Shown: positions 1-9,191, numbered from the stretch's first letter. The stretch is 50,387 bases of DNA from Stieleria sedimenti (GCF_025060895.1 NZ_JANZKV010000172.1:1-50387), one strand, 5' to 3'. Made by a program: numbers and translations. Notes: generated from the sequence alone by a model not told the origin.

Positions 1-95
1 GATTCTCTCCCTTTGGGAGAGACGGCGTTTGCGCAGCAAGCAAACGCCAGAGAGGGTTCATGCCGCAAAAGTCTTGGCGCCTTCCGCTACGATCA
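1..95. repeat. Dispersed repeat copy (inverted match to 21590-21692)
   Basis: The first ~56 bases match the reverse complement of about 21637-21692 almost perfectly, and similarity continues with indels to about base 95. The segment contains two nested palindromes, a CTCTCCC..GGGAGAG hairpin and a GCGTTTGCGCAGCAAGCAAACGC hairpin-like core. It lies downstream of the WD40/cytochrome gene and is cut by the window edge, so its full extent is not visible. The short open frames across it do not look like genes. Confidence 0.8.
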
Positions 96-159
96 AATCC
101 GTCACTTATACAATCGACGACCTTCGGGATAACGGGTTCGCTCGCGATCCCGCCTGTTG

Positions 160-3138
160 TCATTCTCCGGCGACGAGTTCTTGCAGCTGCTTTCCGGACT
201 TGTCGATTCTTGTTGCGACGCCGTCGGCGCCGCCGACGATGAACTGCGTCCCGTCGCGGTTGGCGCCGAGTGCGTAGAGGTATCCGCCGGGGAGTTTGGC
301 GTTGGTTTCTCGGCCGCCGTTATCGGTGCGATAGACTCGGAAGTAGCCATCGCCACACGTGATGCCGATGCGGTCGTCTCGCCCCACGTAGACCAGACGC
401 GTGATTTCCGATTTCAGTCCGCTGATCGTCCGCGTCGATTTGCCGGAATCGATGTTCCAGATCTTGACGGTCTGATCGGCTGAACCGCTGGCGAGTTCAC
501 GTTGGTTGACGTTCCAGGCGAGCGCGCTGACGTGATGCGTATGGCCTTCGAGTGACTTGATCAAGGTTCCCGTTGCGACGTCCCACAATTTGATCATCCG
601 GTCGGCGCCGCCGGTGGCCAAGGTCTTGCCATCGGGAGAAAACCGAACGCACAGCACCGTGTCACTGTGCGGCGATTCGATGCGACGGACCAGGGAGCCG
701 TCCGACAGATTCCAAATCATCAGCTCGCCCGTCCGCGACGGTTCTCCGCCTCCGGTGGCCAGCCATTGTCCCGACGGATCGACGTCGACGCTCAACACAC
801 GATCGGCAAATGGACTGTCCGCGGTCGCCGAGCCGATCGTTCGCTGATGCTTCCAAAGGTGCTCGGACGCATGTAGCGCGTGGAGCTGTCCGTCGGCTGC
901 CTGGATCAACACACCGTTGTCACCAGCGGCAACCAACCGGCCGCCTGCGGGAAGTTCGGGCAACTGTCCCAACCAGTCGCCCGTGGCGGTCCAAAGACAC
1001 CAAGTTCCCGAAGTTTGCGAGCGTGTCAGAACCCGTGTTCCTGACGCGGTCAGGGCTACAGGTTGGTCGGTCGCTGTCGATTGATCCACGCGTGTTTTGG
1101 ATTCCGCAGCCTTGGCTTGTTTCGCTTCTTGTTCGGCCTTGATCGTTTCGAGTGCCTGCTGGCGACGTTGATGTTCTTCGTCGAGTCCTTTCAGCCGTCG
1201 TTCGCCGCGCGCTTTCGTTTCTTGGGCCAATTGCAACGCGGTTTGTTGGTCCGCCAGTTCGCTGTTCTTCGTCGCGAGTTCTTTGGCGGCATTTTCAGAC
1301 GCTTCGCTGAGCGTCTTGGTCGTGTCGGCCAGTTTCTTGGCGTCGGGCACCGTGGCGAGCTTCTGCTCGGCGTCGGCTTTCTCTTTTTTCAATGCTTCCA
1401 GTTGCTCGGTCAATTTTGCAATCGATGTATCCAATTGATTGACCGTCGCGGTGAGTTCGGTTCTCATTTTCGTCGCCGATTCTTCTTCGGCGCATGCCTG
1501 AGCCAATTTCGCTTGAGCGGCTTCGGCGGCTTTCTTTGCGTCGGCAACACCTTTTTGTTTTTCGGCAACCGCCGTCGACTTGGTGGCGATGTCGGCCGCG
1601 ATTTTTTCCAAACTCTTCTTTTCCGCGTCCACGTTGGACTCGGCCTGTTTGACCGATGCGTCGTGGGCTGCAATCAATCGTTCTCCCACCTGCGTTTCCC
1701 ATTGGTCCGACGCGTGTTGCGCAGCGGCAACGGGATCCGATTTGGCGACTTCGACAAATGTCTTGTCCGTCAAGTGGAACGTCCCCAGTGCGCCGGATTG
1801 CGTCGTCATCCAGAGCAGATTGTTTGAGCCGGCCAGAGAAACCGAAGCGGGCGCGTCGGGAAGCTTTCCGAGTTCGACGAATTGATTCTTCGCCGCGTCG
1901 AACTGTGCGATTTTGCCCGAGCCATCGATCGCGACCAGCGGCGCGTCGTCGCGAGCTGCCGAGCAAAGGAAGGCGATCGGCTGATCCGAAACCGCCAACT
2001 CGCTGCTGGTCCACGCATCGTTCTCTCGGTGCCATCGATTCACCTTGCCCGACGCGTCGCCGGTGACCAGGCGGTCCCGATCCGGCCAGATCATGGACGT
2101 GGTTGGATGGGCGGCTTCCATCGTCTCGGGGGCTTTGCCATCGATGCGGACGACTCGGATGGTTTTGTCCCATGCGATCGACACGCAATCGCCTTGCGGG
2201 CCGACGGCGACGTGGACGAGCGGAGGTTGATCCGATTGGAATTCGGCCGGGACGTCAAACCCTTTCATCCATCGCCAGCGATTCATGCCGACTTTGGCCA
2301 CACTCAGTTCGCCCCTGGGCGACAACGCCGCGACGTGACGGCCGCTGGGGTTCATCGCGATGGCCAAGGTTTCATCGCGATCAATGACTGGAATCGATGT
2401 CGGTTCAAACGGAGCCATCTGCCAGAGTTTGACGTTTCGATAGCCGCTGGAGAGGACGCGCCCGCCATCGGAAACAAATCGTAAGTCTTGAACAAAGTCG
2501 TCGTGGGCGGGTCGGGTTTGGTCTTCCAAGTGACGCTCAAGTGAGTCGATCGGTTCGGAAGACTTTGATCCGAACAACCGAATTTGGTTCCCGAATCCGA
2601 CGACCGATAGCCGACCGTCGGGCGTCATGTCGGATCCATAAACCGTTTGCAGGCTGCTCGGCAGTGGTTGCCATTGCCGCGGCGTCGGTGTGCCGCTCGC
2701 CTGATCGACTTCTGCACCCGAATCGATCCAGCGTCGCAGCAGCGCCAGTTCGATCGGGTTCAGGGCCGCGGCCGAGACGTCGTTGTCGTCGGGCGGCATC
2801 ACCGGGTCTTCGGCATGGGAGGCGAGCAGGAACAAACGGCTCTGTTGCGCATTGCCGGGGACCAGGACATCCTCGACATCGGATGCCTTCATCTTTTCGA
2901 CCGTCTCCAAATTGACGCCGCCTTCTTCGCTGCTGGCATTGTGGCAGGCGACGCAATTTTTGGTCAGCACAGGGGCGACATCGCGGCTATAGAGGACCTT
3001 TCGGTCTTCGGGCAGTTCCGCGATCTCACGGGTGTTGGCCGACACGTTGGTCGACAGGCCCTGTGCGATGGCCAACACAAGCATCACCGCGACACCGCGA
3101 CGCGGACTCGGTTGGAAACGGGATGGGCGATCATTCAT
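160..3138 (-). CDS. Planctomycete cytochrome c (PSCyt1) / coiled-coil / WD40 repeat protein
   Basis: A 992-residue exported protein. After a hydrophobic signal segment (residues ~14-35) comes a heme-binding CVACH motif at residues 62-66 inside a PSCyt1-type domain that ends around residue 150 with the family pattern MPPDD...LLRRWIDSGA. A first WD40-like block follows, then a long Lys/Glu/Ala-rich coiled coil (roughly 480-680), then a second block with clear WD repeats (LWDVATG, IWNIDSG; GH..V spacing). The ATG at 3138 is chosen because it overlaps the stop of the upstream PPC gene (ATGA), which implies translational coupling, and because the signal peptide follows directly. In planctomycetes such proteins accompany DUF1501 and DUF1549/1553 proteins. 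The precise function is unknown; electron transfer or a cell-surface scaffold is inference. Confidence 0.93.
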   Translation of the reverse strand: MNDRPSRFQPSPRRGVAVMLVLAIAQGLSTNVSANTREIAELPEDRKVLYSRDVAPVLTKNCVACHNASSEEGGVNLETVEKMKASDVEDVLVPGNAQQSRLFLLASHAEDPVMPPDDNDVSAAALNPIELALLRRWIDSGAEVDQASGTPTPRQWQPLPSSLQTVYGSDMTPDGRLSVVGFGNQIRLFGSKSSEPIDSLERHLEDQTRPAHDDFVQDLRFVSDGGRVLSSGYRNVKLWQMAPFEPTSIPVIDRDETLAIAMNPSGRHVAALSPRGELSVAKVGMNRWRWMKGFDVPAEFQSDQPPLVHVAVGPQGDCVSIAWDKTIRVVRIDGKAPETMEAAHPTTSMIWPDRDRLVTGDASGKVNRWHRENDAWTSSELAVSDQPIAFLCSAARDDAPLVAIDGSGKIAQFDAAKNQFVELGKLPDAPASVSLAGSNNLLWMTTQSGALGTFHLTDKTFVEVAKSDPVAAAQHASDQWETQVGERLIAAHDASVKQAESNVDAEKKSLEKIAADIATKSTAVAEKQKGVADAKKAAEAAQAKLAQACAEEESATKMRTELTATVNQLDTSIAKLTEQLEALKKEKADAEQKLATVPDAKKLADTTKTLSEASENAAKELATKNSELADQQTALQLAQETKARGERRLKGLDEEHQRRQQALETIKAEQEAKQAKAAESKTRVDQSTATDQPVALTASGTRVLTRSQTSGTWCLWTATGDWLGQLPELPAGGRLVAAGDNGVLIQAADGQLHALHASEHLWKHQRTIGSATADSPFADRVLSVDVDPSGQWLATGGGEPSRTGELMIWNLSDGSLVRRIESPHSDTVLCVRFSPDGKTLATGGADRMIKLWDVATGTLIKSLEGHTHHVSALAWNVNQRELASGSADQTVKIWNIDSGKSTRTISGLKSEITRLVYVGRDDRIGITCGDGYFRVYRTDNGGRETNAKLPGGYLYALGANRDGTQFIVGGADGVATRIDKSGKQLQELVAGE

Positions 3139-5123
3139 GGCGTTGCCGGTGGGGTCGAAGCGTTGTCGGTCGAGGTGTTGTCGTTGGGTGCCGGTGGGAT
3201 CGTCAACCAAAATTCTGTCAACGAGAGCTGGGGACGCAGCTCGTAGGTCGCTTCCGATTTCCCTTCGGTCGGATTGCCGTCGGCGTCCACGAACGTGCCG
3301 GTGATTTGGAACGTTGCGTGACCGGCGGCAGCGTCACCAGCGGTCAACTTTAATTTGACGGATTTCGACGTGTCGCCCTTGGGTTCTGAAACGACACTTT
3401 CGACCGTCACGCCAGGCGGTAATCCGACTGCCGTGATTTGGACTTTTTCGCCGAAGCCCGCCGTGCGCGTCACCGTGACGGGGATCTCCAGGGGGTTGTC
3501 GCGTGGCACGACAAAATGGTCCTCCGCGAGGGTCAGCTGGCATTCCGGACGCCGTTCGCGGATCGACAACTGGTAGAAATGCCGCGGGCCGTATCCGTCG
3601 ATCATGTCGGACACTGTCACGTCAACCTGGCCGTCTTGCTTCGCTGTGAAGTCGACGCCGGCGTCGTAGTTGCCCCGTGAGAGGTCATCATTGCTGGCCA
3701 GCACGCTGCCCGACTTCTGATCGCTGATCGTCAGTTTCGAGTCGAGCAAAAACCCATCGGCTTTCGATCGCACTTCGGCACGATACGTTTTGCCTTTGAC
3801 CGCGGCAAACGAATACGTGTGTGTTTCTTTCGGCTCGGTGATGCATCCAGAAAGAACCGCGGGGAGCGATCCGTCGAATGCGTCGTCGTGATGCGAATGC
3901 ACCGCGTCATCGTCCCGGCGTGCGACCCAGAACCAACCGAGTCCGTGGGGCACCGTCGCCGTCGACGGGGCCACACGGGTTGCGGGAGCCAGGACGACGG
4001 GGCACGATTCGGGAAGATTGTGGCCGAAGGGCAGGGCGGTTTCGCCGCGGATGGCCAGATGGTCCAAGAACGGACCGGTTGTGATGTCGCAGACGTAAAC
4101 AAAGCTGCTCGATCCGCCGAAACCGACGGTGCTGTTGGGCGTTTCAGGAAACGCAAAGATGCGGACCAGCACGTCCTGGTCGGCCTGGCATCGATAGACC
4201 AGTTGCGGGTCCAGGCCGCGGGCATCGTCCACCTGTGCCAGCACGTTGCCGCGAAGATCCGTCAGCTGCAAGACGGCATCCATCGGTGATTGAAGCAGCT
4301 GATTTGCGGTGACCGAAACGACGAGTTGCTCACCGGCTTTGAGCGAGACGCGATAGGCATCGCTGTCACCACTCTTGGCCAATCGTCCGGCAACCACCGC
4401 CGGCAGGGTCACCCGATGGGCGGCGTCGCGTTTGTCGTTGGGTTCGACTTCACTGGTCACGGCGATCGGTGCGATGATCAGCGGATGGAGCTGCGTGGCC
4501 GATTGATCGTCGTGAAGTCGGATCCAGGCCACGCCCGGCGGCGCGGTCGCCGGGATTTTGACGGTGAACTTGCCCGAGTCCTTCGCGGGCGTGATTTCAA
4601 CGTCGTCTCGATCGCAAGCGACCGCCGACGGCCAATTGGGGAATTTTCCTTCGGCCGTGATTTCGGTTTCGCTCCCCGTCGCGACCGCCGGTGGGAAGAG
4701 TCGATCGAGCTTGAGTTGTGCTTGGGCGGTCCGGGGCGAAAGCACGCAAACGGCAAACACGCAAGCAACGATGATCCACCCCAGCGGGACGCGTAAGCGA
4801 CCGGCGCGAGTGATCCATCCCGGCGGGTGGCGCTGTGAAGCACTTTTTAGCGGTAGGGCGCGAGCCCTCCGGCCTTTCAAGGTGTTTTCGCACCGAAACC
4901 GGACGGCTCGCGCCGTTCCGCTAACACCTTCGTTGCCAAAGTAAGTGGCATTGGGCTTCCGCCCTGCCGCTAAAACTTTGCAAAACACCGGAAACAAACG
5001 ATTCACGATCGGCACGCGACACCGGCCGGCGCCACGCGCAGGACCAGTCCATTGCCGCTCGAACTCGTGCGACGAAATTGCGACAACCGAACTTCTCGAA
5101 CGGTGTTGAAACAACGCCATCAT
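3135..5123 (-). CDS. Exported PPC-domain (pre-peptidase C-terminal) protein, start uncertain
   Basis: The mature part (from about 4718, after an AQA-Q signal cleavage site; 527 residues) has beta-rich modules with the EVEPND...A..v.lP..v.G.l...gD.D.Y...l.aGe pattern of bacterial PPC domains. Here it is a standalone surface protein, not a peptidase tail. The gene lies between the DUF1501 gene and the WD40/cytochrome gene and overlaps the latter by 4 nt, so it belongs to that operon. The start is doubtful. The first in-frame ATG pair is at 5123/5120, two bases after the DUF1501 stop, but it adds ~135 residues before the mature protein, and ~25 of these are encoded by a dispersed intergenic repeat (4850-4924). 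A TTG at 4880 or a CTG near 4783 would start closer to the signal peptide (WIIVACVFAVCVLS). The reading frame from 4718 to 3135 is secure. Confidence 0.85.
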   Translation of the reverse strand: MMALFQHRSRSSVVAISSHEFERQWTGPARGAGRCRVPIVNRLFPVFCKVLAAGRKPNATYFGNEGVSGTARAVRFRCENTLKGRRARALPLKSASQRHPPGWITRAGRLRVPLGWIIVACVFAVCVLSPRTAQAQLKLDRLFPPAVATGSETEITAEGKFPNWPSAVACDRDDVEITPAKDSGKFTVKIPATAPPGVAWIRLHDDQSATQLHPLIIAPIAVTSEVEPNDKRDAAHRVTLPAVVAGRLAKSGDSDAYRVSLKAGEQLVVSVTANQLLQSPMDAVLQLTDLRGNVLAQVDDARGLDPQLVYRCQADQDVLVRIFAFPETPNSTVGFGGSSSFVYVCDITTGPFLDHLAIRGETALPFGHNLPESCPVVLAPATRVAPSTATVPHGLGWFWVARRDDDAVHSHHDDAFDGSLPAVLSGCITEPKETHTYSFAAVKGKTYRAEVRSKADGFLLDSKLTISDQKSGSVLASNDDLSRGNYDAGVDFTAKQDGQVDVTVSDMIDGYGPRHFYQLSIRERRPECQLTLAEDHFVVPRDNPLEIPVTVTRTAGFGEKVQITAVGLPPGVTVESVVSEPKGDTSKSVKLKLTAGDAAAGHATFQITGTFVDADGNPTEGKSEATYELRPQLSLTEFWLTIPPAPNDNTSTDNASTPPATP
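4850..4924. repeat. Dispersed palindromic repeat, family A (copy 1)
   Basis: This is an imperfect palindrome of the form AGCGG-AGGGCGCGAGCCCTCCGG ... CCGGACGGCTCGCGCCGTTCCGCTAA. Related copies occur near 11217-11277, 27121-27197, 39855-39902 and 47789-47855, all at gene ends or in spacers. This copy lies in the 5' region of the PPC gene and is open in its frame. Confidence 0.85.
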
Positions 5124-5125
5124 CA

Positions 5126-6466
5126 CTAACCCATCAGCTCGTCGATCGGGGTGGCGTCGCTGACCAAGTGGGTCGGGCGTCCTTCCGGCGTGTACATCAT
5201 TTGGCCGGGATCGATTCCGAGTTTTTGGTAGATCGTCGAGACGAAATTTTCGGGCGACAGCACACGTTCGATCGCGGCGTAGCCTTGTCGATCGGTGGCT
5301 CCGACGACCTGGCCTCCGGGGGTCTGTCCGCCGGCGAACATCACGCTCATCGCGTTGGACCAGTGGTCGCGCCCGCCGTCCTTGTTGATTTTCGGCGTCC
5401 TCCCGAATTCGCCCAGCACGACCACCAGGGTGCGCTCGAGCATGCCCTGTTGTTTCAGGTCCGAAATCAAGGCAGCGATCGTCGCTTCGAACGGAGGCAG
5501 TTTGTCGTCGAGTGACTTGAAAATATTGGTGTGGTGGTCCCAACCGCCGTGATACAACGTCACGAAGGGAACGCCCGCACCGACCAGACGCCTGGCTAAC
5601 AAGGCTTGCTGGCCGAAGGTGTTGCGGCCATAGGCATCGCGGACTTCGTCCGATTCTTGATGGATATCGAAGGCCGCTTGGGCTTCTTTGCTGCTGATGA
5701 TTTGCATGCCCTGTCCGTAGAATTCATCGACGGCCAACGTCGGATCGGCGACCGACGCGTCGTTGAATCGAAGCATCGTGTCGATGTGTTTGCGAATCTC
5801 TTGTCGTGATGCGAAGCGGTCGCCGGTCAATCCGCTGGGAATGGTGACGTCACGGACGCGAAAGCCGGAACTGTTGGGGCTATCGGGCACGACGAACGGC
5901 GCGTACTTGCTGCCCAAAAAATTGGGGCCGCCGGAGCGTGACATGCGGGGCAGCGAGAAATAGGCGGGGATGCCGTGGGGCGCGCCGATTTCTTTGGCCA
6001 CCACGCTGCCCAGACTGGGGTGGAAACTGACGAAGGCGCCACAGCCGACCGGGATCCGCGGCGGTGCGCCGGTCATCATGTAATGATTGCCCGCACCGTG
6101 GTTGCCTTGGTCGTGGCGAATCGAGCGAACGATCGCCAAGTCGTTGCTGATCGCCGCCAGTTTCTTCATCGGCTGAGCGAATTGCATGCCGGGGGTCTGG
6201 GTCGCGATCGGCTGGTACGCCCCGCGAATCTCGACCGGTGCATCGGGCTTGGGGTCAAACGTCTCGTAGTGGCTCGGTCCCCCGTCTTGCCAAACCAAGA
6301 TGCACGCATCGGCCTGGGCGTTGTGCCGGCTTGAATCCGCTGCCGAAGAGGCTCGCGCGCGGGCGCCCAGGGCGCCCGAAAGGCCTCCGGCGATCAGCCC
6401 GCCCAGCCCCAGCTTCAACCCATCACGCCGGGTCAGGCCTTCGCAATTCGTCCAACTTTTTGCCAT
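5126..6466 (-). CDS. DUF1501 family protein, Tat-exported
   Basis: A 446-residue member of the DUF1501 (sulfatase/alkaline-phosphatase-fold) family. The N-terminus carries a twin-arginine signal, LTRRDGLKLGLGG followed by a Gly/Ala-rich hydrophobic stretch, so export is probably by Tat. Family hallmarks seen are CILVWQDGGPSHYETFDPKP, the RSIRHDQGNHGAGNHYMMTG block, PFVTLYHGGWDHHTNIF and VVVLGEFGRTPKIN...GRDHW near the C-terminus. The ATG at 6466 is preferred over an upstream in-frame codon because it puts the RR motif ~12 residues in and lies 11 nt after the upstream stop. The gene pairs with the DUF1549/DUF1553 gene, the usual planctomycete arrangement. The substrate is unknown; a hydrolase role is family inference. 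Confidence 0.95.
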   Translation of the reverse strand: MAKSWTNCEGLTRRDGLKLGLGGLIAGGLSGALGARARASSAADSSRHNAQADACILVWQDGGPSHYETFDPKPDAPVEIRGAYQPIATQTPGMQFAQPMKKLAAISNDLAIVRSIRHDQGNHGAGNHYMMTGAPPRIPVGCGAFVSFHPSLGSVVAKEIGAPHGIPAYFSLPRMSRSGGPNFLGSKYAPFVVPDSPNSSGFRVRDVTIPSGLTGDRFASRQEIRKHIDTMLRFNDASVADPTLAVDEFYGQGMQIISSKEAQAAFDIHQESDEVRDAYGRNTFGQQALLARRLVGAGVPFVTLYHGGWDHHTNIFKSLDDKLPPFEATIAALISDLKQQGMLERTLVVVLGEFGRTPKINKDGGRDHWSNAMSVMFAGGQTPGGQVVGATDRQGYAAIERVLSPENFVSTIYQKLGIDPGQMMYTPEGRPTHLVSDATPIDELMG

Positions 6467-6477
6467 GGTGGTGGTTC

Positions 6478-8715
6478 TCAATTTTGAATCATGAATTCGG
6501 GAGCGTTCATCATCGCCCACATCAAGTCTTCGATCGCGCCGCGTCGTTGTTCGCCCGCGGCGGTGATCAGTGATTCGCAGTATCGTTGCTCTTCGACGGT
6601 CGGCCGACGAGAAAAAATCGCCAGGTACAGTTCCGTCGCGATCTCCGCGGCCGACAACGTGCTGCCGGCCAGCCGTGCGGCGCGACCGGAGTCGCTGCGA
6701 ATGCGTCCGTCGATCTCACGCGAATTCATCAGGTGCAAGGTTTGCGTGACCGACGAGTCCGCGATCCGTTCGCAGGGTGGATCCTGGTTCGGGTCCGGGC
6801 GGCCGAACGTGTCCAGGAAAACCGATCCGATCCGGTGCGTCCAAACTTGATTGGAACGCGACTGGGGAGCCAAAGCGGAATACGATTCGGTCGTCTCGGT
6901 GGCATCGGCGACCGCTTCGGCCAGGACCTCGGCACGCAAGCGATGCCGGTAGTGACGCGAGTAATTCAGCCGATCGCTCGCGTTGGATTCGTTGGGGGTT
7001 GAACTGGTCGCGTACACGTTGGAAAGCACGATCGTCTTGATCAACTGCTTTTGATCGTAGCCGGACTGTTGAAAGTGTTTGGCCAATGCATCGAGTAACG
7101 CGGGATTGCTGGGCGGATTGGTGCTGCGGAGATCGTCGACCGGATCGACGATGCCGCGTCCCATCAGTTGAGCCCAGATGCGATTGACTTGGACGGCGGC
7201 AAAATACGGGTTGTCGGCAGAAACCATCCAATCGACGAGGGCTTCGCGCGGGTCGTCGTCTGCGGCCAAGTCGACCGTCCCGAATAGCGGGGCCGGCGCG
7301 AGCACTTCTTCGGTCACCGGATGCCGGACGTCCCCCGTGGTGGAAACATAAACGATCTCTTCACCACCGGAGATGGGCGGGGAAAGCCCCGTGCCCTTGC
7401 GACCGACTTTTCCAAAGAACGCGGCGAAGGAATAGAAGTCGTGCTGGCTCCACTTCTCAAACGGATGATGATGGCACTTCGCGCAGTCCAACCGCACACC
7501 CAGGAAAAGCTGGCTGACCAGTGTGGCGACTTCATCGGGGCTGCGGCGGTCGCGAAACAACGTGGCAGCACCGTTGTGCCAAGTGCTGCCCTTGGCGGTG
7601 ATCAATCGACGCGCGAATTCGTCATGCGAAACGTTCTCGCGGAATTGCTGCCGGATCCAATTGTCGTAATTGAGTACCGCCTTGATGCCGACCCGATAGG
7701 GATTCGGACGCAGCAGATCCGCCCATTGGTTCGCCCAGTGATCGACGTATTCGGGTTGTTCCAGTAAGTGGTCGACCAGTTGCTCGTGTTTGTTGCTGTC
7801 TCGGCTGTCGAGAAACGGTTGAGCCTCTTGTGCCGATGGCAAGCGGCCGATGACGTCGGTATAAACGCGGCGCAAGAAAACGGCGTCGCTTGCCGGTTCG
7901 GAGACCCGGATTTGCAGTTGACTCAATTTGTCATAAACCAAGTCATCGATAAAGTTCGCTCGAGGCAGGTCGTCGTAAAACCCATCCGGCAACGCTTCGA
8001 TGCGCGGGATGCTGACATTGGCCACGCGAATGTGATTCATGTAGCGGGCCATCACCGCGGTCTCGCCCGGGACCGGACCGGCCTTCAATCGGCCACCCGA
8101 ATCGACTTGCACGATGGCGGCATCGTTGGACAAGTAACTGGTCATCTTGGTGACGTCACGCGTCGTCCCGTCGCTGTAGGACGCGACGGTCGACAGCTCG
8201 GCCGTGCCCGAGGGTGTCAAGGCAAACTCGGTCTGTTTCAACTCGACGGATTCCAGCACGGGTTCGTCCGCCAGCCGACGGGGAGCGCCTTGGCGGATCC
8301 ACGCGAGGAGCGTGTGATAGGCGTCCGACCCGACTTCGATTTTTCGACCGCCGCCGTGTGGCAACTCCGCCGTCGCCTTCTGGATCAACAGACTCGACTC
8401 CGGTGAGGCGATGCTCAGCCGTCGCCCCCGCGCTTGACGGGCGATCGCATCGTGGTCGAAGTCGGAATCAAAGCCGAGCAGTGAGAGTTGGAAACCGTTT
8501 TGCCCGCGTTGCTTGCCGTGACAGGCTCCGGCGTTACAACCGTGTGCAGCCAAGATCGGTTGCACGTCGAGTTCAAAACTGACGACATCGCCCATCACCG
8601 AGTTGCGGCCTGGCAGATCCTCGCCATGCGCCACGACGCTACAGAACGCGACCGACATCAACGCCGACATCACGACGTGACGGTACGACAACCTCGTCTC
8701 AAGGCGATCGGGCAT
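6478..8715 (-). CDS. DUF1549/DUF1553 (PSCyt2-PSD1) surface protein with Ig-like insert
   Basis: A 745-residue exported protein and first gene of the operon. A signal peptide (residues ~10-32) is followed by a cytochrome-like segment with the unusual motif GCNAGACHG (C-x4-CH), then an Ig-like (BIG2-type) region around residues 165-245 (VTSY.SND..IV.VD..G.l...PGE.AVMARY). The DUF1549 region begins at NFIDDLVYDKL and contains CAKCHHHPFEKW, a CxxCH heme-type motif. The DUF1553 C-terminal part carries NRIWAQLMGRGIVDPVDDLR and LLDALAKHF. This domain order is standard for planctomycete PSCyt2/PSD1 proteins. The ATG at 8715 directly precedes the signal peptide. The function is not established; a multi-heme surface partner of DUF1501 is the usual guess. 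Confidence 0.95.
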   Translation of the reverse strand: MPDRLETRLSYRHVVMSALMSVAFCSVVAHGEDLPGRNSVMGDVVSFELDVQPILAAHGCNAGACHGKQRGQNGFQLSLLGFDSDFDHDAIARQARGRRLSIASPESSLLIQKATAELPHGGGRKIEVGSDAYHTLLAWIRQGAPRRLADEPVLESVELKQTEFALTPSGTAELSTVASYSDGTTRDVTKMTSYLSNDAAIVQVDSGGRLKAGPVPGETAVMARYMNHIRVANVSIPRIEALPDGFYDDLPRANFIDDLVYDKLSQLQIRVSEPASDAVFLRRVYTDVIGRLPSAQEAQPFLDSRDSNKHEQLVDHLLEQPEYVDHWANQWADLLRPNPYRVGIKAVLNYDNWIRQQFRENVSHDEFARRLITAKGSTWHNGAATLFRDRRSPDEVATLVSQLFLGVRLDCAKCHHHPFEKWSQHDFYSFAAFFGKVGRKGTGLSPPISGGEEIVYVSTTGDVRHPVTEEVLAPAPLFGTVDLAADDDPREALVDWMVSADNPYFAAVQVNRIWAQLMGRGIVDPVDDLRSTNPPSNPALLDALAKHFQQSGYDQKQLIKTIVLSNVYATSSTPNESNASDRLNYSRHYRHRLRAEVLAEAVADATETTESYSALAPQSRSNQVWTHRIGSVFLDTFGRPDPNQDPPCERIADSSVTQTLHLMNSREIDGRIRSDSGRAARLAGSTLSAAEIATELYLAIFSRRPTVEEQRYCESLITAAGEQRRGAIEDLMWAMMNAPEFMIQN

Positions 8716-8886
8716 GGCAGGAGGGCGGGCAGGGAGGGGGAGGGCAGGGTAGGGAGGGGAACCCAGTATAGCCGTTGGCCAACCGTCGATGGCGTCAAGA
8801 ATCTAAAAGCGTCGAAAATGCGAGTCGGCAATGAGTGGGAGGGCCGTCGTCGTGCAGGAATCGGTGGGTGGTGGAGTGAGCGGGAA

Positions 8887-9020
8887 ATGGGGTCAAAAAA
8901 TGGGGTGGTCAAAATATGGGGTGGTCAAAATATGGGGGCAAAACGATGGGGGCAAAACGATGGGGGCAAAACGATGGGGGCAAAACGATGGGGGCAAAAC
9001 GATGGGGCAAAACGATGGGG
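8887..9020. repeat. Tandem array: two 16-bp units, then five 14-bp units and one 13-bp unit
   Basis: Two perfect copies of TGGGGTGGTCAAAATA (8901-8932) are followed by GGGGGCAAAACGAT at 8934, 8948, 8962, 8976 and 8990, and by a copy one G short at 9004-9016. A related partial unit (ATGGGGTCAAAAAA) precedes the array. The two unit types share a G-run followed by CAAAA, so one probably arose from the other. There are no spacers, so it is not CRISPR. Confidence 0.95.
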
Positions 9021-9046
9021 GCAGGAGGTCGTGCAAATATCGAAGT

Positions 9047-9191
9047 CACCCTCCCGTGTGCGGGAGGGTCGAGCGCAGCGAGGGGAGGGCTTCCGACATT
9101 GATGCTCTATCGTTGTTCGCAACTTTGGCTTCGCAACAACCCTCCCCGCTTCGTCGCACACTCCTCTGCGACCCTCCCAGAGGGAGGGTGA
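9047..9191. repeat. Long imperfect inverted repeat (about 45-50 bp arms)
   Basis: The left arm 9047-9089 (TCACCCTCCC...GGGGAGGG) matches the reverse complement of the right arm 9140-9191 with indels, enclosing a ~50-base centre that itself contains a GTTCGCAACTTTGGCTTCGCAAC near-palindrome. Each arm also has its own small GGGAGGGT/ACCCTCCC hairpin. It could be a transcription end structure between two minus-strand units or a mobile non-coding repeat; the sequence alone does not decide. Confidence 0.75.

Noticed and set aside
8934-9020. Repeat peptide gene across the 14-bp array
   Set aside because: The unit is not a multiple of three, so each frame changes along the array; no start context and no conserved peptide.
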